Assembly (NCBI RefSeq): GCF_030717955.1
Contig: NZ_JAUZVY010000001.1
Coordinates: forward strand, 1-64,000
Reading direction: 5' to 3'
Length of the DNA stretch: 64,000 nucleotides
DNA from: Alkalimonas delamerensis
GTDB taxonomy: Bacteria > Pseudomonadota > Gammaproteobacteria > Enterobacterales > Alteromonadaceae
Shown one piece after another: positions 17,918 through 25,675 of the stretch. Below the pieces are notes generated by a model. It was given only the letters and a program-made list of their open reading frames with translations, was not told the DNA's origin and made no database searches. The stretch's first letter is position 1. Every line of letters begins with the position of its first letter. The translations under genes and the position numbers were made by a program.

Positions 17918-19036
17918 ATGTGGATCTGGCAACAACCAGACTGGCCCGGTCGTCAGCAGAAGACATTACAAGCTTTCCGTTATGATCTAGCGGCACTGGC
18001 GCCTAAGTTACGTGAGCTGCATTTTTTGCAAGGTGTGTTGCTGGGTAAAATGGGCTTGCAGGACAACCAGCAGGCCATACTGGATACCCTTCTGGCGAAT
18101 ATCCTGACGTCCAGCGCCATTGAAGGGGAGCACGTAAATCAAAGCGAAGTGCGTTCATCATTGGCACGGAAGCTGGGTATGGATGAATTCCAGCAGGTGA
18201 CCACAACAGCCCAGTCAGACGGTCTTGCGGCTATGGTAACCGATGCCATTGGCAACTGGCAGCAGCCGTTAACGTTAGAGCGATTGCTGCAATGGCATGC
18301 CTGGCTATTCCCAGAGGATAGCTCATTCATGCAGCGGGTGATCGGGGGGCAGCTTCGCGGTGATGCGCCAATGCAGGTGGTGTCCGGTCGGATAGATCGT
18401 CCTAATGTGCATTTTGACGCGCCACCGCGAAAGGTGCTAGAAAGCGAGCTGAATTGCTTTATCGACTGGTTTAACCGCTCGCAAGAGGATGCCAATTTAG
18501 ATCCGCTGCTACGCGCTGGCATTGCGCATTTTTGGTTTATCACTATCCATCCACTGGAAGATGGCAATGGCCGCTTGGCAAGGCTGATGACCGATCTGGC
18601 ATTGGCCCAGGCGGAGCATCAATCCATCCGCTTTTATGCCATGTCGGCTGCTATCCTGGAAAGGCGAAACAGCTACTACGACATCCTAGAGCAAAGCCAA
18701 AAAGGCGATACTGATATCACCGACTGGTTGCTTTGGTTTCTCGACACCCTGGCCGTCAGCCTAAAGCAGGTGCTGGACGATATTGAGCAAAGGCTGCAAA
18801 AAACCAGATTCTGGCAACGGGTTGACCAAACGCAATTGAATAAAGAACAGGTTAAAGTACTAAATCGGTTGCTGGATGGCGATTTCAGCGAAGGCATCAG
18901 TAATAGCCAGTATGGCAAAGTGGCCAAGGTCAGTCCGGCAACTGCAAGCCGGCATTTGGCTCAGTTGGTTGAAATGGGGTGCTTGGAGAAAACCGCGGCT
19001 GGGGGGAGAAGTACTCGCTATGCGATCTCACAATAG
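17918..19036 (+). CDS. Fic family AMPylase-like protein with DUF4172 and C-terminal winged helix
   Basis: 372 residues. The N-terminal DUF4172 region (IWQQPDWPG to about 85) carries the class II inhibitory motif SSAIEGE; the Fic core has HPLEDGNGRLAR with catalytic histidine and the phosphate-binding loop; the C-terminus (about 310-372) is a winged helix (SPATASRHLAQLVEMGCL). Fic enzymes usually transfer AMP to target hydroxyls. The intact inhibitory glutamate suggests a self-restrained enzyme. A single gene here, with its own short leader carrying repeats. Confidence 0.88.
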   Translation: MWIWQQPDWPGRQQKTLQAFRYDLAALAPKLRELHFLQGVLLGKMGLQDNQQAILDTLLANILTSSAIEGEHVNQSEVRSSLARKLGMDEFQQVTTTAQSDGLAAMVTDAIGNWQQPLTLERLLQWHAWLFPEDSSFMQRVIGGQLRGDAPMQVVSGRIDRPNVHFDAPPRKVLESELNCFIDWFNRSQEDANLDPLLRAGIAHFWFITIHPLEDGNGRLARLMTDLALAQAEHQSIRFYAMSAAILERRNSYYDILEQSQKGDTDITDWLLWFLDTLAVSLKQVLDDIEQRLQKTRFWQRVDQTQLNKEQVKVLNRLLDGDFSEGISNSQYGKVAKVSPATASRHLAQLVEMGCLEKTAAGGRSTRYAISQ

Positions 19037-19128
19037 CCGGCGTTTGCAGCCGTTAAAGCAAAGTATCTCAGCAATTCCAAGCTCGTCATCCTTTTTACTC
19101 TGTGATGCCAATCGACAGAATCAGCTAG

Positions 19129-19170
19129 CCAGTTTATAATAATCCACAAAATATTATATTTATAAACCGG
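19129..19170 (+). promoter_or_regulatory. Operator-like inverted repeat overlapping the XRE-ImmA/IrrE promoter region
   Basis: CCAGTTTATAA (19129-19139) and TTATAAACCGG (19160-19170) are reverse complements with one mismatch, and enclose a very AT-rich segment (ATATTATATTT). It ends nine bases before the GTG start, so it overlaps the translation start region and probably the promoter. The adjacent regulator is the natural candidate to bind it. Confidence 0.45.
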
Positions 19171-19178
19171 AGGTCAGT

Positions 19179-20231
19179 GTGATTGGAGAGCGCATAAAAC
19201 GAGCCCGTACTGCTGCTGGCCTGTCTATGCAGGCCTTGGGTGATATTGTTGGTATTAGTGCCAACATGGTTAAAAAATACGAGCATAACCAGAGTATGCC
19301 GTCCTCGGGTGTTTTACTCAAATTGGCGGCTGCATTATCGGTTCGCGCTGAATACTTTTTTCGCCCAGCACAAGTGACGTTAGGTGAGGTAGAGTATCGA
19401 AAGAAAGCGTCAGCTCCAGCTAAGCTACTGAAAAAAATAGAATCTGATGTGATCGACCAAGCTGAACGCTGGCTGGCGCTCAAAAATGTGTGGCCTAACT
19501 TCCCAATTTCAGACTTTGACTATCATCCTGATGTTCCTGTCGTGAGTTCATTAGCTGCGGTAGAGCAGGTTGCCGCTAAAGTACGTAGTGACTGGCAGTT
19601 GGGGATGAATCCGCTACCTGACTTAATTGATTTGCTTGAGTCTAAAGGTATTTTGGTCATTGTCAGCAACGTGCCTCAAGCAGATAAATTTGATGGATTA
19701 CAAGCCAAGATTTCAGGGCAGCCTATCGTTGTGGTATCTGCGGACTGGCCAGGGTGTCGTCAGCGATTCACGCTGGCACACGAACTTGGTCATCTTATTT
19801 TACATGACCTGCTAGATGATTCCGTTGACGAGGAAATGGCATGTAATCGTTTTGCATCAGCATTTTTATTGCCAGACATTGGGCTTTATCAACACTTAGG
19901 TCAGCGTCGCTCGAATATTGATGCTAAAGAGCTGTACTTTTTGAAGCATGAATACGGCTTAAGTATGGCGGCCTGTTTATATCGTAGCGCCGATCTTGGA
20001 GTTATCACTGAAGAGAAAAAGCGCCAAATTTTTATCCAGTTTTCTCAAAACGGCTGGCGTAAGAAAGAGCCTGGAAAACCTTACCCGCAAGAGCAGACAC
20101 TGCTGTTTGAGCAACTAGTCTATCGCGCTTTAGCAGAGGGTATCCTCAGCGAGTCGAAAGCCGCTGAATTGTTACAGATATCGGTGATGACACTGCATAA
20201 GCAACGCCAAATGTTAGCTGAGGCTGTATAG
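19179..20231 (+). CDS. XRE-family regulator fused to ImmA/IrrE metallopeptidase
   Basis: 350 residues: an N-terminal XRE helix-turn-helix (RIKRARTAAGLSMQALGDIV, residues about 4-60) and an ImmA/IrrE (M78) peptidase with zinc motif HELGH near residue 206, within FTLAHELGHLIL. Such proteins are often stress- or damage-responsive repressors paired with toxins. The start is GTG at 19179 after GGAGGT. The stop TAG is immediately followed by the ATG of the PIN gene, so the two are one operon. Confidence 0.87.
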   Translation: MIGERIKRARTAAGLSMQALGDIVGISANMVKKYEHNQSMPSSGVLLKLAAALSVRAEYFFRPAQVTLGEVEYRKKASAPAKLLKKIESDVIDQAERWLALKNVWPNFPISDFDYHPDVPVVSSLAAVEQVAAKVRSDWQLGMNPLPDLIDLLESKGILVIVSNVPQADKFDGLQAKISGQPIVVVSADWPGCRQRFTLAHELGHLILHDLLDDSVDEEMACNRFASAFLLPDIGLYQHLGQRRSNIDAKELYFLKHEYGLSMAACLYRSADLGVITEEKKRQIFIQFSQNGWRKKEPGKPYPQEQTLLFEQLVYRALAEGILSESKAAELLQISVMTLHKQRQMLAEAV

Positions 20232-20717
20232 ATGTACCTGTTGATCAGTGACGCCAATATTCTCATTGATCTCGAGGAAGGCCAGTTGCTGGAGGTCTTT
20301 TTCAATTTGCCCTACCAATTCAAAGTTCCAGATGTGTTATTTCATGAGGAGCTGAGTGAGCAACACGGCTTTTTAATTGATTTAGGCTTGTCTCTGGGGG
20401 AGCTAAGCCCTGAGTCTATGATGTATTCTTTTGAGCTGAGGCAAAAATATACAGGTCCAAGCATGAACGATTGCTTTGCACTTGCGTTGGCCAGGCAAGA
20501 GCAGTGCCCACTTCTCACCGGTGATATAGCGCTTAGGAAGGCTGCCGAAAAAGAAGCGATATTGGTTCAAGGGACGCTATGGGTTGTCGAGCAGCTTGTC
20601 ACGCATGGCATGATTACAGTTGTTGAGGCGCAAGCTGCTTACGATAAAATGGCAAAAGCCGGGCGTCGCCTGCCATGGGCTCTTGCTAAACAGCGCCTGA
20701 TGCAATTTTCAAATTAA
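20232..20717 (+). CDS. PIN-like domain protein, probable toxin partner
   Basis: 161 residues in a PIN-like arrangement: ISDANILIDL near the N-terminus, MNDCFALALA in the middle and LLTGDIALRKAA later, which place the conserved acidic residues of a Mg-dependent ribonuclease. It starts with no gap after the XRE-ImmA/IrrE gene. XRE-peptidase plus PIN pairs are known as toxin-antitoxin-like modules; the RNA target is unknown. Confidence 0.75.
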   Translation: MYLLISDANILIDLEEGQLLEVFFNLPYQFKVPDVLFHEELSEQHGFLIDLGLSLGELSPESMMYSFELRQKYTGPSMNDCFALALARQEQCPLLTGDIALRKAAEKEAILVQGTLWVVEQLVTHGMITVVEAQAAYDKMAKAGRRLPWALAKQRLMQFSN

Positions 20718-20718
20718 C

Positions 20719-20752
20719 GGTGACGTCACCGGTGTTTGCCTAACAAGTTAGG
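20719..20752. repeat. Two adjacent short palindromes after the PIN gene
   Basis: GGTGACGTCACC (20719-20730) and CCTAACAAGTTAGG (20739-20752) are perfect palindromes within a 115-bp gap between convergent genes. They may be protein-binding sites or the trace of a recombination event. Neither is followed by a T tract. Confidence 0.4.
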
Positions 20753-20831
20753 TTGATTCTTACTAAGTGCAATTTGTACACGACGTGCTTTGAAATGACA
20801 TCAGAATTCCCCTTTACACCATTCATACCTA

Positions 20832-21719
20832 TCAAAACGCATGCCGCTGTACCTCGGCCAAATTCGCCACCATGATCTGCTGGGCCTCGGGCCTGGCGTC
20901 TATTTTGGTCAAATCCAGGTTCAGTGCCTGCACGGCATAAGGCACCAGGGCGGAGCGCACTTCGATGATGCGCTTGCCCTGATGCATGTTGTAATCGGTT
21001 TCAATAATGGCTTTTTGGTACTCGGTTAGCCGGGTATCGGGTATCAGCTCTATTGGTACCGGGGTATTCCAGCGGTTGTCATCCTGCTGGCGCTGCTCGG
21101 CTTTGCCTTCCACGCCGTGAAAACCGCGAAAGCGGCTTAGCACAAAATCCCGAAAATCACGGTTCTTTTCGCAGTAAGCCCGCACATGCCAGCGCAGTGG
21201 GGTGCAGACAAGGCTATGCGGCGCAATGATGCGGCTTTCTTCATCCGGCGAGGTCAGCGAGACATAGCCCATGTCGATTTTTAACCCTTCCCTAGCAGCT
21301 TGCACCAAGGTGCGCAATACCGCCGGGTCGACCTGGCGAATGGGCGGTTGCAGCAGTTCGGTATGGGCAAAACCTAAATCAAGCTGATGAAAGGTGTGGG
21401 CAAAGTCTTTGCAGCTTGCCAGTGCATGCAGGTACTCATCGGCCAGGCCAGTGGTGACTTTGGGGGTAAAGGTGGTGGAGGGCTTGTAACCACGCAACTT
21501 GGCATCGTACACCAGATTGCCGGGGGCAATCTCACGCAGGTAACTGTTGATGTCTTTCGATGCTTGCTGGCGGGCGATGCCAAAACTGTTGATCAAATGC
21601 GTGGTGGTAAGCCGCCCTTCCCACAAGGCGACAATTTCAATCAGCCTATAGCGCATCAGCAGCTCCCAGCGCAGGGGCCAGCCAGCAGGTTGTTTTGGGG
21701 TCATCTGTCGTTGCATCAT
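20832..21719 (-). CDS. WYL-domain transcriptional regulator (BrxR/CapW-like)
   Basis: About 295 residues. A winged helix-turn-helix (RYRLIEIVALWEGRL and TTTHLINSFGIARQQASKDI) is followed by a WYL domain (about 125-200, with IAPHSLVCTPLRWHVRAYC and FVLSRFRG) and a C-terminal extension. BrxR/CapW-type regulators repress defence operons through inverted repeats. ATG at 21719 is chosen because the upstream frame (to 21887) has no family character and runs over the operator-like site at 21800-21833. It is transcribed away from a small membrane-protein gene and sits in the defence island, about 2.4 kb before the DISARM-like operon. Confidence 0.85.
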   Translation of the reverse strand: MMQRQMTPKQPAGWPLRWELLMRYRLIEIVALWEGRLTTTHLINSFGIARQQASKDINSYLREIAPGNLVYDAKLRGYKPSTTFTPKVTTGLADEYLHALASCKDFAHTFHQLDLGFAHTELLQPPIRQVDPAVLRTLVQAAREGLKIDMGYVSLTSPDEESRIIAPHSLVCTPLRWHVRAYCEKNRDFRDFVLSRFRGFHGVEGKAEQRQQDDNRWNTPVPIELIPDTRLTEYQKAIIETDYNMHQGKRIIEVRSALVPYAVQALNLDLTKIDARPEAQQIMVANLAEVQRHAF

Positions 21720-21799
21720 GCTGTCATCAATGCAGACAGCATAGCCCAAGAACATCGCGCAAAACCAGCCATGCAAAATAACAAAGCTTAGATCTGCCT

Positions 21800-21833
21800 G
21801 AAAAATCGACACTGCGCATCCATACAGTATGGC
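21800..21833. promoter_or_regulatory. Operator-like site A, between the WYL gene and a small membrane-protein gene
   Basis: Contains ACACTG-N10-CAGTAT (21809-21830), one mismatch from a perfect inverted repeat, plus the inner palindrome CCATACAGTATGG (21820-21832). It matches site B at 26 of 34 positions with no gaps. It lies about 80 bases upstream of the WYL start and 65 bases upstream of the divergent small gene. Confidence 0.6.
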
Positions 21834-21898
21834 AGCACAATCGAAACTTGGCATGCTGGAGTTATGTATCACAAACGACAATGCCAAGGGAGGCCGCG

Positions 21899-22111
21899 AT
21901 GAATCTTATCACCTTACTTCCACGTTTGCTGTGGAATCTCTTTGTGCTTGTTATCGCTATCCTTTTCACCATTGGCTGGTGGGGCATGCTGTTTGGCATG
22001 CTGCCGATTTTGCTGGTGGTGCTGGTGCTGTTTCCGCTGTTTCCATCACTTTTGCTGTTTCCACTCTACCTGCTGGTCTTTTGCTTTCCACTGGATACCG
22101 ATAAAAAATAA
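21899..22111 (+). CDS. Small hydrophobic membrane protein, 70 residues
   Basis: Begins MNLITLLPRLLWNLFVL after AAGGGAGG at good spacing, and consists almost wholly of two to three hydrophobic stretches rich in Leu, Phe and Pro, ending in DTDKK. I do not recognise a family. It is divergent from the WYL regulator and bracketed by two operator-like sites, so it may be the regulator's direct target. Confidence 0.6.
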   Translation: MNLITLLPRLLWNLFVLVIAILFTIGWWGMLFGMLPILLVVLVLFPLFPSLLLFPLYLLVFCFPLDTDKK

Positions 22112-22124
22112 TCCTGATCTGTAT

Positions 22125-22158
22125 GAAAAATGGATACTGTGCAAACGCTCAGTATGGC
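22125..22158. promoter_or_regulatory. Operator-like site B, downstream of the small membrane-protein gene
   Basis: Contains the perfect inverted repeat ATACTG-N10-CAGTAT (22134-22155) and matches site A along 34 bases (GAAAAAT...CAGTATGGC). It begins 13 bases after the stop of the 70-residue protein and lies upstream of the MITE and the next genes. Confidence 0.6.
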
Positions 22159-22273
22159 CTTTCAGCGGCATGGGGGTATGCTTGGCTTCAGGATGTTGAT
22201 GTCACCATAGCGGACAGGTGACTGCCAGGCTGGCAGCAGGATGCTTTAAGGAAACCAATGCAGGGATGTAATG

Positions 22274-22539
22274 TATACCCAAGTAACCTCAAGATGCGGA
22301 TTTCAGCGGATGATAAAAGCGCTTTAGGCAAGGCAGTTGTTGGAAGGTTTGGTGGTTCCAAATCGACAACAGCTAACGCCGCATAAAGCGCTTTTAGCCC
22401 CGCCCTCCGGGAGCCGCTGGGCGCTTCCACTGCAGCGTTACTCTGGCTAGCAAGGTGGTCGACATTCCGTCGCCAGTGTGCCTTGCATTGAAAACGCCCA
22501 GCGACTCTGAAACTCGTATCTTGAGGTCACTTGGGTATA
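22274..22539. mobile_element. MITE-like element, about 266 bp, with 25-bp terminal inverted repeats
   Basis: The ends (TATACCCAAGTAACCTCAAG at left, mirrored at right by CTTGAGGTCACTTGGGTATA) agree at 23 of 25 positions and are bordered by TA. The inner part holds further inverted segments around AAAGCGCTTT. No transposase is encoded. The gap 22112-22553 contains nothing else beyond site B. It resembles the non-autonomous elements common in Vibrio/Shewanella-type genomes, from memory only. Confidence 0.7.
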
Positions 22540-22553
22540 ACTGGGAGCACAAC

Positions 22554-22865
22554 ATGAACATGGCACAACGGGATTTGGCAATGCTCGATTTAGAGCGGCA
22601 GTTTAAAGACATTTTTACCATCAGCCGGGCGGGAGGCGACAACCAGGCCGAGCGGATGCGCGCCCAGGGCTTTATTCACGCCATTGAGCTGCTGCAACTG
22701 TGCACGCGCGATGAAGTGCAGCAACTGATGGAGCGGGTGCATCAGCAGGTTTTTGGCTGCAGCATCGCGGAGCGTGTACCCAGCAAACAGGCGCTGCGGC
22801 AGCGTGCTCTGCAATTGGGGGATTACCACTATTTTGATGAGCCGGCTTTGTACCGGCAAGATTAA
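22554..22865 (+). CDS. Hypothetical protein, 103 residues
   Basis: A helical, charged protein (MAQRDLAMLDLERQFKDIF, then QAERMRAQGFIHAIELLQL and EVQQLMERVHQQVFG) without a family I can name. The frame is open back to 22455, but that part is read from the MITE end and is not native; ATG at 22554 (or 22560) begins the plausible protein. It is followed after 13 bases by the DnaQ-like gene, so the two probably share a transcript. Confidence 0.6.
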   Translation: MNMAQRDLAMLDLERQFKDIFTISRAGGDNQAERMRAQGFIHAIELLQLCTRDEVQQLMERVHQQVFGCSIAERVPSKQALRQRALQLGDYHYFDEPALYRQD

Positions 22866-22878
22866 AGGAGCGAATTGC

Positions 22879-23454
22879 ATGGAGCGGTTTCATAGTTTTC
22901 AGGCCATTCTTTTTCGCAAGTATCTGGTGCTAAGCACCAAGGCCAATGGCATCGATCAGAGTGCAGAACTGGTCGAGCTGGCCATTACCGATCATGACGG
23001 CCATGTATTGTTCAACAGTCTGATTAAGCCTGAACAGGCATTGCACTCCGGTGCCTTACACCGGCACCGAATTACAAATAGCATGCTCGACACAGCACCC
23101 AGCTGGCCAGACTTATGGCCAGCAGTGGAAGCCCTGATTAAGGATGATATCTGTGTGATGTGGCACGCCGAATTTCACCTACGCCTGATGCTGCAAACAA
23201 TGCAGCGCAATCAATTGAAAGTGCCCGAGCGTCTTGGCACAGAAGGCTTCTTCTGTGCTATGCGTGATTACCACCTGTGGCAAGGCAGCGATGAGTACAG
23301 CGCAAAACAGATCTTTCCGCTCAGCCACGCGCTAGAGCGTGAAAAGTTGATGGCGCTGCAACAGCCCAGCGCCCTGGGTGATTGCATGGGCATTGTCTCG
23401 CTCACCAATCACATTGAGCGGCAGCAAAAGATTATGATGGGTTTGGGGGTTTAA
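22879..23454 (+). CDS. Degenerate DEDDh exonuclease-like (DnaQ/RNase T fold) protein
   Basis: 191 residues. ELVELAITDHDGHVLFNSLIKP, HRITNSMLDTAPSW and VMWHAEFHLRLM follow the layout of the DnaQ exonuclease fold. The first catalytic motif, normally DxE, reads STK, and the aspartate of the second motif is replaced by histidine (AEFHLRLM). The late ALGDCMG keeps an aspartate. Catalysis therefore seems lost; it may bind nucleic acid or be decaying. ATG at 22879 follows AAAGGAG. Grouped with the preceding hypothetical gene. Confidence 0.6.
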   Translation: MERFHSFQAILFRKYLVLSTKANGIDQSAELVELAITDHDGHVLFNSLIKPEQALHSGALHRHRITNSMLDTAPSWPDLWPAVEALIKDDICVMWHAEFHLRLMLQTMQRNQLKVPERLGTEGFFCAMRDYHLWQGSDEYSAKQIFPLSHALEREKLMALQQPSALGDCMGIVSLTNHIERQQKIMMGLGV

Positions 23455-24088
23455 AAGGTACGCTGCTGCAATGTGTGGTGTCCTCCATTATTTCCTAATG
23501 GTGTTCAATACTGAGTGCTTCCAGTTGATGTGACGCAAGCAAATCAGTAAAACTGCGCTGCTCCAGACCTGCAGATGCAATTCGAAATCTAGGTACGACT
23601 AGCTGAGGATGGTTTTGGGTTTCAAAGGAAATATTTCAGGTAAGATCTGAATAATGCCAGAGTAACGAATAAGTTGCAAATTGGTTTTCAGAAGTGAGGC
23701 ATTCATGCAAGCGGAAGTTTTAATGCTTAAAAATGGGGCGAAGAGAAATTATCAGGCAATTTTATGTTGCTCTGTCCCCCGAATTTCAACGGCCATGAAT
23801 GTTACCTGCTTGCCTAACTTTTGGTTTTAAATAGCCCATTTGTGGGGCTACCTTAAACCGATCGCAAAAATTCAGCACAGGTACGCCGCAAGGATATTTC
23901 GCGCCTGAATGGCTGTACCGCCAAGGCCTTGGGTATAAAAAAAAGCGGATTTAGCCGTTAAAGGAGGAAAACTCAGCCTTCAGCTACGTTAAGCTGGGTT
24001 AACCGATAATTGCTGTCTAGTTCGCGATCTTGTTGAAAGAAAAAGTTTTTCCATTTAGGATAAAAAAAAATGCAGAGGTCATTACGGA
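23455..24088. other. 634-bp stretch without a supported gene, upstream of the DISARM-like operon
   Basis: Only short frames occur (for example 42 codons from 23705). The sequence turns AT-rich toward 24089, where AGGATAAAAAAAAATGC precedes the first gene. A half-matching version of the WYL-site motif, ATACTG-N8-CAGT, lies at 23508-23525. A short stretch near 23880-23950 reads as a protein fragment but has no start. The promoter of the operon should lie in the last 100 bases; I cannot place it securely. Confidence 0.5.
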
Positions 24089-25675
24089 ATGAAGACCATA
24101 CCTTCATACATTTGGGATATTCACAAGCCTGATAACTTAGCTGAAGACAAACTCCTCCAACTTCTCAGCCAATTAGAACTTGGTGAAAAAAGCATAGCCT
24201 TTCATAGCTTGAACTTGCGTGGTGATCGCAAACAAAGTTGGTACGAAATTGATTTTCTAATTATTACTCAGTTTTGTGTTTATGGCATTGAAGCAAAAAC
24301 CGGCTTCCTCTCTTCGGGAAACGGAGAATGGCATATTCACAAATCTAATGGTGAAATTGCATATTCAAAGAGAAAGTCTCCATACATCCAAGCCAAAGAT
24401 GCGACTCTGCATTGGCGTGATTCATGGATGTCAAAAAAATTTCCCGAATTGGCTCGCAAGCTAGATTTCGTTTTCATTGCCGCGCTTTATATGAATGATG
24501 AAGAGAGCCTCCATGAATTAAATTGTCCAGAGTTACCTAGAGAAGTTGTGCTTGGACAAGCAAACTTTAGTTTAGATGGCCTTAAAAAGTGCATCGAAAG
24601 TGCAAGAAAGTACCATCAAACACGATCTAATCACTCAGGGGGGATATCTAAAGATGATGTTGAGCATATAGCCGCAAAACTAAGGCCAACAGTAGAAAAG
24701 TCTTATCCCACGGGGCTCAGGAATTTTTTGCTCCAATCACAACACGAGCTTACTGAAGAACAATACAGGTTAGTGGATGCTCTTGATTGTTTTGATCGCC
24801 TTATCATAGACGGTGGAGCTGGAACCGGAAAAACGTTCGTATTGGCACATCTAATCCGAAAGGATGTGGCGCAAGGTCGACGTATTTTGGTGCTCATTAA
24901 GCCTAGATTGCTTAGAGAGAAAATTCAAACAATGTTGAGTGAGATCAATGTTTTTGTTATCGGTCCAGAAGATTTATCGCTAGATATTGAAAGAAAATTC
25001 GATACCTTATATGTAGATGAAGGGCAAGATCTTTGTGATGAGACAATTCTGTTAACGCTTGATTTGGTTCTTGAACAAGGCGCTGAGAATTCAAGATGGA
25101 GGTGGTTTGGGGACTTCCAAAATCAACGTGGTACAGATGTCACTTTTTCACAAGAGGTTTTCGATCTACTAAAAAGCATGACCGGAAATAATGCTGTTTA
25201 TCCTCTGAAAAGAAATGTGCGTAACACACCTAGTGTAGTCAAGTGGCTAGAAAATATTTGTCAGGCTCGAATGGGGGAAACTGTTATGAAAGGTGCAGGG
25301 CCTGAAGTAACCGTTGAATCCGAAGAAAACATCGTTGCTATTCTTGATGCGATTACCCAGAATCCTGTTCTCGAAGACAGTCCTGATGCTTCAGTTATAA
25401 CCATTTTCCCCGAAAAATATGAGAACACGTTTCGCACTTCTTTAGTTGGTGATGCTAGTACCAGTCGAAATATTCCATGTTGGGGAAGTGAAGCTTTTAA
25501 AGGTCTGGAATCAGAAGTAGTATTAGTCTGGGTCCCACCTAATATGAATGATGAAGAATTAAAAAACTACCTTTATAAAAGCGTTTCGAGAGCACGAGCA
25601 ATTTGCACGCTCTTTACAAACGACAAAAGGGGGCTTTTGAAACAGCTAAGCAAGTTTATCAGGTTGAAAACATGA
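24089..25675 (+). CDS. NERD nuclease-domain SF1 (UvrD-like) helicase
   Basis: 528 residues. The N-terminal NERD domain (about 15-170) shows the PD-(D/E)xK core: E53 and D55 in WYEIDFLI, then E68-A-K70 in GIEAKTG. The helicase part has Walker A GGAGTGKT (242-249), Walker B LYVDEGQD, motif III WFGDFQNQ, motif IV LKRNVRN, motif V FKGLESEVVL and motif VI SVSRAR. Both halves look intact, which suggests a DNA-unwinding nuclease. First gene of a five-gene operon; its stop overlaps the drmA start (ATGA). AT-rich compared with core genes. Confidence 0.85.
   Translation: MKTIPSYIWDIHKPDNLAEDKLLQLLSQLELGEKSIAFHSLNLRGDRKQSWYEIDFLIITQFCVYGIEAKTGFLSSGNGEWHIHKSNGEIAYSKRKSPYIQAKDATLHWRDSWMSKKFPELARKLDFVFIAALYMNDEESLHELNCPELPREVVLGQANFSLDGLKKCIESARKYHQTRSNHSGGISKDDVEHIAAKLRPTVEKSYPTGLRNFLLQSQHELTEEQYRLVDALDCFDRLIIDGGAGTGKTFVLAHLIRKDVAQGRRILVLIKPRLLREKIQTMLSEINVFVIGPEDLSLDIERKFDTLYVDEGQDLCDETILLTLDLVLEQGAENSRWRWFGDFQNQRGTDVTFSQEVFDLLKSMTGNNAVYPLKRNVRNTPSVVKWLENICQARMGETVMKGAGPEVTVESEENIVAILDAITQNPVLEDSPDASVITIFPEKYENTFRTSLVGDASTSRNIPCWGSEAFKGLESEVVLVWVPPNMNDEELKNYLYKSVSRARAICTLFTNDKRGLLKQLSKFIRLKT

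Noticed and set aside
20739..20752. CCTAACAAGTTAGG as an integron attC half-site
   Set aside because: The rest of an attC structure and any integron integrase are missing.
22455..22553. N-terminal extension of the hypothetical gene at 22554
   Set aside because: It is read from the MITE end; its removal leaves a protein with a proper start.
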